Source: Bin87 sp963663945 (GTDB lineage Bacteria > Chloroflexota > Dehalococcoidia > Lucifugimonadales > UBA3495). From it: 64,000 bases of DNA. Position 1 is the first letter of the stretch; each line of letters opens with the position of its first letter. Both the position numbers and the translations under genes were made by a program. Below the pieces are notes generated by a model, which saw nothing but the letters and a program-made list of their open reading frames with translations, did no database searches and was not told the origin of the DNA. This document shows positions 1-7,826 of the stretch, piece after piece. The DNA is taken from assembly GCA_963663945.1 (NCBI GenBank), contig OY760687.1:1178001-1242000 (forward strand). The letters are read 5' to 3'.

Positions 1-2
1 TG

Positions 3-59
3 GAGCGCCGCCAGCTGGCCGCGTGGGACCCGGAATACCGCCAGCGCCTGGGCATTTGA
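3..59 (+). CDS. C-terminal fragment of an unidentified protein
   Basis: The first bases read openly in one frame as ERRQLAAWDPEYRQRLGI and then TGA at 57-59. The charged, helix-like composition looks like a genuine protein end, but 18 residues are too few to name a family. The gene begins outside the window. It lies 64 bases upstream of the tRNA-Met gene on the same strand. Confidence 0.5.
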   Translation, partial: ERRQLAAWDPEYRQRLGI

Positions 60-123
60 CGATTGGGCAGTCGGGGTCTAACCTGAATCGTGGCGTGGGA
101 TCGACGCTCACGTCGCGCGTTCG

Positions 124-195
124 GGGCCCGTAGCTCAGTGGAAGAGCATCCGACTCATAATCGGCAGGTCACAGGTTCGAACCCTGTCGGGCCCA
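124..195 (+). tRNA. tRNA-Met (anticodon CAT)
   Basis: A 7-bp acceptor stem pairs GGGCCCG (124-130) with CGGGCCC (188-194), with discriminator A at 195. The D-stem GCTC/GAGC, the anticodon loop CTCATAA with anticodon CAT, and the T-arm CAGG-TTCGAAC-CCTG are all present. A CCA is not encoded (the next bases are CTA). The CAT anticodon allows elongator Met or a lysidine-modified Ile2. It lacks obvious initiator features, and I call it Met without being able to exclude Ile2. Confidence 0.9.
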
Positions 196-271
196 CTACA
201 CCGGTTAGCCGTTTGTCGCACGTAAGGGTCGTACAGCATGTCGGTCGGGACGATCGCCGCCGGGGCGAACC

Positions 272-927
272 ATGACAGAACTTTATTGGAACGGTGGGCC
301 TTTTCAGCCCCGCATCGACTTCTCTAACCATATGCTTGGAGAAAATATAGAGGACGTGATTACGGCCTTTAACACTGTTCAAGAATTTATCTCAGCGACC
401 CATAAGAACTACATCGCCTTCTTCACTGCCATCCACGGGATGCAGCGATTCCTAGAACAGTACGGGAACATATTTGTGCCTGAGCACGCGGACAATACGT
501 TTTTCATTGGCAGCGGCCCACCGGACACCCCGCAGAGCCCTGGAGTAAGCACGATAGGGCAAATCCCTCAAGGAGAACTAATGGATAGTCTCGCGAGCGG
601 CGGGACGTTCGAGGATTATCATGCAAAAGCTTTTCTGGTGACGGTTTTCCATCTGTGGGATGAGTATTTCCGCCCACGTTTGGCGAATCAACTGGTGTTA
701 AATCAAACCAAGTGATATGCGCTCTGATGGGTGACTTACGTCAAGTGAGAAACTGGATCATCCACGAGCAGTCTATGGTCCCAGCTGATTACTCTGCCAA
801 ATTGCCATTCATTAATCAGGTTTGGCCTATTGAGCCGGGTCATTTGCTCATAACCAGTAAAATGATCGATTCCCTCATGGAGCAGGCCAACGCTTTACGA
901 GTGGTAGTTGTGCCTGAAACGATGTGA
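272..927 (+). pseudogene. HEPN-like hypothetical protein, frameshifted
   Basis: Two adjacent frames look like one broken gene. Frame A (272-715) encodes 147 residues starting MTELYWNGG and ending LNQTK-stop. Frame B continues from about 712 to 927 as VICALMGDLRQVRNWIIHEQ and on to VPETM. The second part carries RNWIIH, which fits the R-x4-H signature of HEPN ribonuclease or helper domains, here in a helical context. Joining the frames at about 705-715 needs a single-base shift and gives about 215 residues. No export signal is seen. Base composition is more AT-rich than in neighbouring genes, which suggests acquisition. The neighbours downstream are a toxin-antitoxin pair, so this is a small defence or stress island. 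The HEPN assignment rests on one motif and is moderate; the break is seen directly. Confidence 0.5.
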
Positions 928-1199
928 GTTTGGATAAATCGACGGCTTCATATGGGCTCTCTTAATCTGAATTGCAACAGGTCCACCGTACCTTGCGCTA
1001 GACTTGAGGAACGCGGCCCCGATGAACTTGAGCAGTGGGCAGGCGGAGGGTCTTGGGCCTGTTGGAACAGACTGAATGGCAATCGTCGAATGGCGTGTTC
1101 CTCCTCGTTTCACGTGCCGTGCTGCAGCTGTAGCGGCGCATGGTTCAACAACCCAGTGGCGATGTATCATCTAGCCGATCGACTTAGCGTGAGGATATG

Positions 1200-1472
1200 A
1201 TGGCAGAGTGGCCCATCCAGGATGCGAAGAATCAGTTCAGCTCGCTGATCAACGCCGCGTTGGCCGGCGAGCCTCAGCGGGTTACCCGGCGAGGCCAGCC
1301 GGCGGTAATCGTCATTGCTGTTGAAGAGTATGAACGGCTGTGCCAAGCGGAGAAAGCCGGCGCGCCGGACTTTATCGAGCACCTCCTGGCTATACCGAGG
1401 GCGCCCGATGACGACGCCTTCGAGTTGCCGACCAGAACCCGGGACTACCGTCCCAGGGAAATCGATCTCTGA
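1200..1472 (+). CDS. Phd/YefM-family antitoxin
   Basis: A 90-residue protein beginning MAEWPIQDAKNQFSSLINAAL. This is the classic N-terminal DNA-binding region of Phd/YefM antitoxins, followed by the typical QRVTRRGQPAVIVIAVEEYERL strand segment. The C-terminal tail (about 55-90) is charged and proline-rich, as expected for the part that wraps the toxin. Two ATG codons are consecutive (1197, 1200). I chose 1200 because GAGG at 1191-1194 is then better spaced. Its stop overlaps the toxin start by one base (TGATG at 1470-1474), which implies translational coupling and autoregulation by the complex, as is usual for the family. Confidence 0.88.
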   Translation: MAEWPIQDAKNQFSSLINAALAGEPQRVTRRGQPAVIVIAVEEYERLCQAEKAGAPDFIEHLLAIPRAPDDDAFELPTRTRDYRPREIDL

Positions 1473-1876
1473 TGTACCTGTTGGACACCGACGTCGTTTC
1501 AGCGTTGCGGAGGCCGGAACGGAACGCCGTCGTTTCGGCTTGGGTGCGCAATCAAACGGCCGACAGACTGTACACCAGCGTCATCACAGTGGGTGAAATC
1601 TTGTACGGCATTGCCCGGCAACGCAGACGCCAGCCCGAATTCGCGGCGCAGCTTGAGCGCTGGTTGGAGTCTGTGATGGCGTTGTTCAAGGACCGTGTGC
1701 TGGTATTCGATGATGCGGCAGCTCGGCGCTGGGGGGTCTTGCACGCGGAACTGGGCTTCACCAGCTCCGACCTGCAAATCGCGGCGATCGCTTGGAGCCG
1801 AAGTCTCACTGTAGTAACCCGCAATACGCGGCACTTTGAGCCAACGGGCGTCCCAACGCTGAACCCGTTAGACTGA
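1472..1876 (+). CDS. vapC: VapC-type PIN-domain toxin
   Basis: A 134-residue PIN-domain ribonuclease partnered with the antitoxin immediately upstream. It starts MYLLDTDVVSAL. The acidic metal-binding residues are visible as Asp5, Glu42 (in TVGEILYG) and Asp100 (in SSDLQIAA), followed by VVTRNTRHF near residue 115-122, the usual late PIN motif. Length and order match VapC toxins, which cleave tRNA or other RNA when released from the antitoxin. The gene looks intact. Its cognate antitoxin is of the Phd type, a common pairing. Confidence 0.92.
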   Translation: MYLLDTDVVSALRRPERNAVVSAWVRNQTADRLYTSVITVGEILYGIARQRRRQPEFAAQLERWLESVMALFKDRVLVFDDAAARRWGVLHAELGFTSSDLQIAAIAWSRSLTVVTRNTRHFEPTGVPTLNPLD

Positions 1877-1915
1877 GCGGTGTGTTTTACTCACGTGACG
1901 CGAGTGCATAACTGA

Positions 1916-3106
1916 ATGCCTGAACTGAGAAACATTACCCCCGACGAGTTCGAACTCTGGATGAGCACGGAGTCGCGGGCCCACGGCAACCGCCTGAACC
2001 ACGACCCGGAGCATTTGCGGCCCCGCTTTGAGCTGGGGCGGTCCATCGCCGTGTTCGAGGATGGGCAGATCGTGGGCGGATGCCACTCCCACCTGCTGGA
2101 GATGTCGATACCGGGCGGCACGTGCGCCGTGGCCGGCGTTTCCAACGTGGAAGTGCAGCCCACCCACACCCGGCGGGGCATCATGACCCAGATGATGCGC
2201 CACCAGATCGATGGCATCCACGAGCGGGGCGAACCCCTGGCCGCGCTGTTCGCCACCGAGAGCGGTATCTACGGGCGTTTCGGCTACGGCATCGGCGCTG
2301 TCCACGAGCAGTGGTCCATCGAGAAGCGGCACAGCGCCTACGACCGCCGCCGCGACAGCCCCGGCCACCTGGAATTTGTGGACCCGGCAGACATCCTGGA
2401 GAAGCTGCCCGAGGTGTCCCGACGCGGCACCCAGGGCCGGCCCGCAGTGTTCCAGCGCGCCATGCACCACTGGGAGGACGCGGCCAACGACCCCATCCAC
2501 TCCCAGGGAGGCTCCGGCGGCGTGTTCTACGTGGCGTACGTGGAGGACGGGCGCATCGACGGCTACGCGATCTACCGCACCCAGCGGCCAGCCGTGGTTG
2601 TCAACGAGCTCGTGGCGATAACCCGCGAGGCATCCGCTGCCCTGTGGCGGTTCTGCTTCGACCTCGACCTCTACGAGCGCACCGAGGCCACGAGGCGGCC
2701 CGTGGACGATCCCCTCCCCTGGATGCTGGCCGACCCTCGCCGACTACAACGTTCCGCCCGCGACGGCCTGTGGGTCCGTGTTGTCGACGCCCGTGCCGCA
2801 CTGGAGCAGCGGACCTACGCCTCCAGCGACCGCCTGGTGCTGGAAATCCGCGACGGCTTCTGCGACTGGAACCAGGGTTGCTGGAGCCTCGAGATGTCGC
2901 CGGAGGGCGGCGCATGCCGGTCCGTCACCGGCGGCGCGGACCTGTCGATCGACGTATCCGCCCTGGCGTCGGTGTACCTGGGCGCGGCCAGTTTCGGCAC
3001 ATTGCAGCAGGCGGGGCTGGTGGACGAGGTGTCCTCTGGCGCCGTTCAGCGCGCTGACCGCGCGTTCGCTGTGCCTCTGATGCCGTGGACGCCATACAAC
3101 TTCTGA
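1916..3106 (+). CDS. Eis-like GNAT N-acetyltransferase
   Basis: A 396-residue protein with the architecture of the Eis family. An N-terminal GNAT fold has the acetyl-CoA-binding stretch VEVQPTHTRRGIMTQMM (about 79-95). A second GNAT-like region with the hallmark ATESGIYGRFGYGIG follows (about 113-127), then a C-terminal sterol-carrier-like domain with GGADLSIDVSALASVYLG. Length matches Eis proteins (about 400 residues), which transfer acetyl groups to amines, including aminoglycosides and lysines. The substrate here cannot be read from sequence. It is cytosolic, with no signal peptide. The SDR gene starts 12 bases downstream, probably in the same transcript. Confidence 0.87.
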   Translation: MPELRNITPDEFELWMSTESRAHGNRLNHDPEHLRPRFELGRSIAVFEDGQIVGGCHSHLLEMSIPGGTCAVAGVSNVEVQPTHTRRGIMTQMMRHQIDGIHERGEPLAALFATESGIYGRFGYGIGAVHEQWSIEKRHSAYDRRRDSPGHLEFVDPADILEKLPEVSRRGTQGRPAVFQRAMHHWEDAANDPIHSQGGSGGVFYVAYVEDGRIDGYAIYRTQRPAVVVNELVAITREASAALWRFCFDLDLYERTEATRRPVDDPLPWMLADPRRLQRSARDGLWVRVVDARAALEQRTYASSDRLVLEIRDGFCDWNQGCWSLEMSPEGGACRSVTGGADLSIDVSALASVYLGAASFGTLQQAGLVDEVSSGAVQRADRAFAVPLMPWTPYNF

Positions 3107-3118
3107 CGAGGTGAGAGC

Positions 3119-3877
3119 ATGGGCAGGATGGACGGCAAGGTCGGGTTGATCAGCGGGGGCGCGCGCGGGATGGGCGCATCCGAGGCCCGGCTGTTCGCCC
3201 GGGAGGGCGCTGCAGTGGTGATCGGCGACATCCTGGACGAGGACGGAGAGGCGACCGCGGCTTCCATTGCCGCCGATGGCGGGCGTTGCCGCTACGTTCA
3301 CCTGGACGTGACTCAGGAGGCCGACTGGCAGGCTGCCGTGGTCGCGGCGGTGTCGCAGTTCGGCAGCCTCGACGTGCTGGTCAACAACGCCGGTATCGGC
3401 AGCAATTCCTTCCAGATCCACGAGGAGCCGGTGGAGATGTGGGACCGCACCATCGACGTGAACCTCAAGGGCGTGTTCCTGGGCACCCGCACCGCCATCC
3501 CGGCGATGCTGGAGTCCGGTGGCGGTTCCATTATCAACATCTCGTCGCAGTTGGGCATCGTCGGGGTGCCCTACAACGGCTCTGCGTACCAGACTTCCAA
3601 GGGGGGCGTCCGCATCTTCACCAAGGCCGCCGCGCTGCAGTACGCGAACCGGGGCATCCGGGTCAACTCAGTTCACCCCGGCCCCATCGTTACTGAGATG
3701 ACACGGGCCGGCCGCGACGATCCGGAGCGGCTTTCAATGATGATGGCGCGGATCCCCATGGGGCGGTACGGCGAGGCCGAGGAAGTGGCCAACGCGGTGC
3801 TTTACCTGGCGTCCGATGAGTCGTCCTTCGTCACCGGCAGCGAGGTGGTGGTGGACGGAGGCTGGACGGCTCAGTAA
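3119..3877 (+). CDS. SDR-family NAD(P)-dependent dehydrogenase
   Basis: A 252-residue classical short-chain dehydrogenase/reductase. The cofactor motif is SGGARGMG (12-19), NNAG is at 89-92, and the active site has Ser in INISSQ plus Tyr157 and Lys161 in YQTSK. The C-terminus ends GSEVVVDGGWTAQ, typical of the family. A GAGGTGAG ribosome site precedes the ATG, and the gene probably shares a transcript with the acetyltransferase 12 bases upstream. A close paralogue lies at 53046-53828. The substrate is unknown; the fold and NAD(P) use are secure. Confidence 0.92.
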   Translation: MGRMDGKVGLISGGARGMGASEARLFAREGAAVVIGDILDEDGEATAASIAADGGRCRYVHLDVTQEADWQAAVVAAVSQFGSLDVLVNNAGIGSNSFQIHEEPVEMWDRTIDVNLKGVFLGTRTAIPAMLESGGGSIINISSQLGIVGVPYNGSAYQTSKGGVRIFTKAAALQYANRGIRVNSVHPGPIVTEMTRAGRDDPERLSMMMARIPMGRYGEAEEVANAVLYLASDESSFVTGSEVVVDGGWTAQ

Positions 3878-3878
3878 T

Positions 3879-4796
3879 TCAGGGTCGTTCGACTGCGGTG
3901 AACCGCTCCAACTGTTCGATCAGTTGCTCCGGAGTGGCGGCCCGAGGTTCCACGACAAGGTAGTCTAGCCCGGCCCTCGCGTACTCGGTCAGGTCGGTGG
4001 CGATCTGCTCCGTAGAGCCACGTAGCGGCGTTCGGCCGGCGCCATCGAAGGGCTGATCGGTGACATCCAGTCCGGCGCGCAGCGAGATGGTGAAACCATC
4101 CATGCTCTCGCCACGGGATGCACGCAGTTCACCGATCCGTCCCGCCACCCGCGATACGTCGTCCGGACTCTGCCGGACGCCGTGCCACCCGTCGGCGAGG
4201 CCAGCCGCGCGTCGCAGCGCCGGCGGGCTGGTGCCACCGGTCCAGATTGGTGGGTGAGGCTGAGAAACGGGAAGAGGCGCCATGCCGAGGCCAGCAACGT
4301 TGTAATGCACTCCGCGCACCTCGGGCGTGGGTTCGGTCCAAAAGGCTTTCAGCATCGCGATGTGCTCGTCGGTAACCGCACCGCGGGCGTCGAAACTGGC
4401 ATCCAACCCCGCGAATTCCTCGGCCATCCAGCCCACGCCGGCGCCGACGATCAGCCGACCGTTGGAGATCACATCCAGCGTTCCCAGCATCTTGGCGTCG
4501 AGCACCGGGTGGCGGTAGGGCAGCACCAGCACGCTGAACCCGAGACGCAGCCGTGTGGTGACCGCTGCCAAATAGGCCAAAGTCGTGACCGGTTCCAGGA
4601 TGCGATCGGTGGCGGTCAGGGGAAACCTGCCGTCGCTCCGATAAGGGTACGCCGACCGCAGTTCCGTGGGTATCGCGATGTGGTCGCTCAGGAACATGCC
4701 GTCGTATCCCAGATCCTCGGCGCGTTGTGCGATTTGGACCAACGATTCGATGTGCGCCAGGGGCCCGACATTGGGCAGAATAACGCCGTATTTCAT
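3879..4796 (-). CDS. LLM-class F420-dependent oxidoreductase
   Basis: A 305-residue luciferase-like TIM-barrel protein starting MKYGVILPNVGPLAH. An open frame extends to 4877, but the family N-terminus begins at this ATG. Family segments include DLGYDGMFLSDH, RLRLGFSVLVLPYRHP, SNGRLIVGAGVGWMAEEF and HPPIWTGG, which place it with probable F420-dependent members (TIGR03619-like). Such enzymes carry out hydride transfer or oxygenation on diverse small molecules. The substrate is not predictable. It is divergent from citrate synthase and ends one base from the convergent SDR stop. It is one of four LLM genes in the window. Confidence 0.88.
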   Translation of the reverse strand: MKYGVILPNVGPLAHIESLVQIAQRAEDLGYDGMFLSDHIAIPTELRSAYPYRSDGRFPLTATDRILEPVTTLAYLAAVTTRLRLGFSVLVLPYRHPVLDAKMLGTLDVISNGRLIVGAGVGWMAEEFAGLDASFDARGAVTDEHIAMLKAFWTEPTPEVRGVHYNVAGLGMAPLPVSQPHPPIWTGGTSPPALRRAAGLADGWHGVRQSPDDVSRVAGRIGELRASRGESMDGFTISLRAGLDVTDQPFDGAGRTPLRGSTEQIATDLTEYARAGLDYLVVEPRAATPEQLIEQLERFTAVERP

Positions 4797-4840
4797 ACTC
4801 AAAACCTGCGTTTGAGGGCTTGGCCGGCTGCCGATTTTGG

Positions 4841-4870
4841 TTGACACTCCGCCGAACCCGATGCTAGCAT
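4841..4870 (+). promoter_or_regulatory. sigma70-type promoter for citrate synthase
   Basis: A perfect -35 hexamer TTGACA (4841-4846), an 18-base spacer and a -10-like TAGCAT (4865-4870) lie 85 bases upstream of the citrate synthase ATG in the divergent intergenic region. Confidence 0.6.
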
Positions 4871-4954
4871 AACTCACCGCCGGATCGGGCGATTTCCGCC
4901 GGCGTGAACGGGGCGGCGCCCCGCCGCCAAGCCCCTGACCAAGGAGTACAACAG

Positions 4955-6091
4955 ATGGCCGACCAGCCCGAACTGCACCGCGGTTTGATGAACGTATACA
5001 TGGACACCACGGAGTCCAGTTTCATCGACGGCGAAATCGGAAAACTGCTTTATCGTGGCTACGATATCCACGATCTGGCCGAGAAATCCACCTTCGAAGA
5101 GATCGTCCACCTGGTGCTGCACGGCGAGTTGCCCGACCGGGCCCAGCTCGACGAGACCGACGGATATCTTCGGGCCAATCGCCGTATCCCCGATGAGATC
5201 ATCACCGTCATCGACGCAGTGAAGTCGGCGCACCCCATGGACGTGCTGCAGACGGCTCTCATCGGCCTGGCCGCATTTGATGAAGAGTCCGAGGACAATT
5301 CAAAGGAGGCCAACATCCGCAAGGCCCTGCGGCTGACGGCTCAGGCTCCCACCATCGTGACGGCGCACCATCGCGTCCGGTCCGGATTGGAACCGGTGGC
5401 GCCCAACCCCGACCTGAACCACGCCGGCAACTTTCTCTACATGCTTTTCGACGAAGTCCCCGACGACGAGACCGTCTCCCTGATGGACGTGGACTTCATC
5501 CTGCACGCCGAGCACGGGGTCAACGCGTCCTCTTTCGCAGCCCGCGTTTCCGCCTCCACCAATTCGACGTTGCATGCGGCCGTCTCCGGCGCGGTGGGTA
5601 CGCTGAAGGGACCGGCTCACGGCGGCGCCGCTGAAGAAGTGATGAAGATGTCGATGGAGATCGGCAACCCGGAGAACGCCGAAGAGTATGCCCGCAACAA
5701 GCTGGATAACCGCGAGCGCATCATGGGCTTCGGCCACCGCGTCTACCGGGCCGAGGATCCCCGCGCGAGACACCTGCGGGACCGTTCCCAGGCGCTGGGT
5801 GAAAAGCGCGGCGACCCCCGCTGGTTCCAGATCCTGACCCATCTGTCTGAAGACGTGATGGCGCCCTATCGCGACCGCGGCATCTACGTCAACGTCGACT
5901 TCTACGCCGGGTCCATCTACCATCTGCTGGGGATACCATCGGACCTGTTCATCCCGATCTTCGCGTTGGGTCGCGTCCCCGGATGGTCAGCACAGTGCAT
6001 CGAGCAGTACGCGAACAACATCCTGCTGCGGCCGCGCCTGCACTACATCGGTCCCATGGACCGTGAGTACGTGCCCATCGAACAGCGTTAG
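4955..6091 (+). CDS. gltA: Citrate synthase (citrate/methylcitrate synthase family)
   Basis: A 378-residue type I citrate synthase fold, condensing oxaloacetate with acetyl-CoA at the entry to the TCA cycle. The catalytic triad is visible: His222 in GPAHGG, His261 in GFGHRVYR and Asp315 in NVDFYAG. HAEHGVNASSFAARV (about 184-198) is also conserved. The start was set at MADQPELHRG because AAGGAG (4941-4946) sits eight bases ahead. The upstream frame from 4904 lacks such a site. Length fits the short Gram-positive/archaeal-type enzymes (about 370-380), some of which also use propionyl-CoA, so methylcitrate synthase activity cannot be excluded. The gene has its own promoter and a strong terminator. 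Confidence 0.94.
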   Translation: MADQPELHRGLMNVYMDTTESSFIDGEIGKLLYRGYDIHDLAEKSTFEEIVHLVLHGELPDRAQLDETDGYLRANRRIPDEIITVIDAVKSAHPMDVLQTALIGLAAFDEESEDNSKEANIRKALRLTAQAPTIVTAHHRVRSGLEPVAPNPDLNHAGNFLYMLFDEVPDDETVSLMDVDFILHAEHGVNASSFAARVSASTNSTLHAAVSGAVGTLKGPAHGGAAEEVMKMSMEIGNPENAEEYARNKLDNRERIMGFGHRVYRAEDPRARHLRDRSQALGEKRGDPRWFQILTHLSEDVMAPYRDRGIYVNVDFYAGSIYHLLGIPSDLFIPIFALGRVPGWSAQCIEQYANNILLRPRLHYIGPMDREYVPIEQR

Positions 6092-6113
6092 TCCAGGCAC
6101 GGTCTCGAAACAC

Positions 6114-6148
6114 CAGGGGGCGAATGTTCATTCGCCCCCTGCTTTTTT
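6114..6148 (+). terminator. Rho-independent terminator of citrate synthase
   Basis: A 13-bp perfect stem (CAGGGGGCGAATG with its complement, 6114-6126 and 6129-6141) with a two-base centre is followed by C and six T. The stem core GGGGCGAATG is shared with dispersed palindromes at 39730 and 46920. Confidence 0.88.
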
Positions 6149-6168
6149 GGTCGTGTACGACGGCCGTG

Positions 6169-7116
6169 CTATGGATAAACTTCCAGGTTTCCCAGGTGGA
6201 CCTCGGCGACAATCTCACGTTCGCCCGGTGTTCCGTGGGAGTGCCCGTGATCGTCCGAGCTACGTCCAGACTGGCTGTCGCCGTGCCCCTGGCCGACGTC
6301 GGGTATGGTGACGGTTACCGTGGACTCGACCTTCTCCCCGTTGAATGTCAGTTCTCCGTGATCGTTGGTGTTCAGCGACACCCGAATTTCGTGGTCGCCG
6401 GGAGCCAGTTCGTCGATGTGGTACTCGTTCTCGAAAACTCGGGCGAGCTTCACCCCATCCACGTAGAGGTGAGCGTGTCCCGCGCCGGCGGTATGCGCCT
6501 GGTCCACCAGCTCGGGGGCAAAGCGGAAGCCTTCGGTCGCGATGCGTACATCCACGCCGCCACTCGTGTCCGGCTCTGCGGTTATCGCCACGCTTACCGA
6601 AGTTTCTGAAGCCACGAGTTCAGGGGTATTGGCCCCGTGATGATCGTCTGCCGCTACGGCGTTGTCGGATGCGAAGACGTGGAAATTTAGGGCGAACGCC
6701 CCAGCGGTGGCCGCCTCGAACACCAGCTCGCCCGGATGTCCTGGCGCAACCTCAGCCGTAAGGTCATAGCCGTGGAGGTGAATCTCGCCGTCCTCGTCGG
6801 CTTCGAACACAAGGCGGACCGTGTCACCCTGGGACACCTGTAACTCGTCCCGGGTCAGTGTCGTACCCCGATCGGTGATAGGCAATTGGATGACGACCTC
6901 ATCCGACGAGGGTTGGCTCGCGGCGTCCTGGACGGGCTGGCCATCGTTGCTGTGATCGCTGGCCGCGTGGGAACCGGCGGACGCCGACGTCGTGGGTTCG
7001 GGCACCGCTGTCGGGTTGGGTTGGGCTGCGGAGCCGCACGCGAGAGTTGCCGTCAGCGCGATGGCGACTGCGACCAGGTTTGCTGGCCGGAACGCGAGAT
7101 GCTGGAATAACTGCAT
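6169..7116 (-). CDS. Cupredoxin-like exported lipoprotein, His-rich tail
   Basis: A 315-residue putative lipoprotein. A hydrophobic leader (about 12-26) ends in a lipobox, ATLAC, with Cys27, followed by a Ser/Thr/Pro/Ala linker. About 70-150 resembles a cupredoxin-type beta-sandwich (VSQGDTVRLVFEADEDGEIHLHGYDL and GAFALNFHVF) of the kind that binds copper or acts as a structural domain. A second beta-domain (about 170-280) contains AGAGHAHLYVDGVKLARVF. The tail is His/Asp/Gly-rich (DDHGHSHG), suggesting metal binding. It is convergent with citrate synthase and lies downstream of another His-rich gene on the same strand. A role in periplasmic or surface metal handling is inference. Confidence 0.7.
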   Translation of the reverse strand: MQLFQHLAFRPANLVAVAIALTATLACGSAAQPNPTAVPEPTTSASAGSHAASDHSNDGQPVQDAASQPSSDEVVIQLPITDRGTTLTRDELQVSQGDTVRLVFEADEDGEIHLHGYDLTAEVAPGHPGELVFEAATAGAFALNFHVFASDNAVAADDHHGANTPELVASETSVSVAITAEPDTSGGVDVRIATEGFRFAPELVDQAHTAGAGHAHLYVDGVKLARVFENEYHIDELAPGDHEIRVSLNTNDHGELTFNGEKVESTVTVTIPDVGQGHGDSQSGRSSDDHGHSHGTPGEREIVAEVHLGNLEVYP

Positions 7117-7207
7117 GGAAAGAATCCTCCGTCAGGGTGGGCGAGCGCCGGCGGTCGTCATGCGGCCGCGGGTGAGCGCCGAGGTTGAATCGGGGTCGAG
7201 GGAGGAC

Positions 7208-7708
7208 TCAAACGATAGGAGGCTGAAGCGGCGGAGGAACGCTGAGACCCCGAGCCGGGGACGGCTGCGGAGCGAAACGTTGCAGCAAGTTGCCTCTGCT
7301 GCCCGACGCGGGCGGCGGTCGCAAGGATTCTGGGGCCGGATGGTAGGGAGCGGTCAAAGCCGCCTGCATCAATCCGGTGGTGGTCTGCGTGAGGAACCGC
7401 ACATCGCCATCGATACCGATCCGGTCGGCCGGGGACGATGCCCGGCCCAATTCCAGATGCGCATGTTCGCTTCGCTCCTGATAGGCGTGATTGTGCCCAA
7501 CGGGAGCGCCGTTCAGGTAGATGTGGTCATGGTTGTGGGCGCGTTCAGCGAAGTGGTGGTCGTCAAGGGGTCCTACGATCGGCAGAACCAGCGCGAACAG
7601 GGCGGCCGCCAATAGCAACATCCAGCCCAACGAGGGCGGTTCGTGTGCCCGGGGAGCGGCGGTCGGGCCTCGGAATTCGCGCCGCGCCGCGCCTGGTTTG
7701 GTAGCCAT
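7208..7708 (-). CDS. Single-pass His-rich membrane protein, unknown function
   Basis: A 166-residue protein I cannot assign to a named family. One strong transmembrane segment (LGWMLLLAAALFALVLPIVG, about 27-46) is followed by a His-rich stretch DDHHFAERAHNHDHIYLNG and further His residues (GHNHAYQERSEHAH), then a Pro-rich C-terminus. This pattern suggests a membrane-anchored, metal-binding external segment. It lies upstream of the cupredoxin-like lipoprotein on the same strand, about 90 bases apart, so the two may act together. A second long frame on the other strand here has no recognisable features. Confidence 0.6.
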   Translation of the reverse strand: MATKPGAARREFRGPTAAPRAHEPPSLGWMLLLAAALFALVLPIVGPLDDHHFAERAHNHDHIYLNGAPVGHNHAYQERSEHAHLELGRASSPADRIGIDGDVRFLTQTTTGLMQAALTAPYHPAPESLRPPPASGSRGNLLQRFAPQPSPARGLSVPPPLQPPIV

Positions 7709-7758
7709 GATTGATTCGTTGAGAAGCCGGTGGGGGGTGACGCTGTGCCCAGTTATCG

Positions 7759-7788
7759 TTGACAGTTAGATAAAGCATAGCAGATAAT
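7759..7788 (+). promoter_or_regulatory. Promoter of DUF1800-DUF1501-NHL triad 1
   Basis: TTGACA (7759-7764), an 18-base spacer and GATAAT (7783-7788) lie 38 bases before the start of the first DUF1800 gene. Confidence 0.6.
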
Positions 7789-7826
7789 GTCGCGCACCAA
7801 TGCCAACACACACAGGAGGCAAAACG

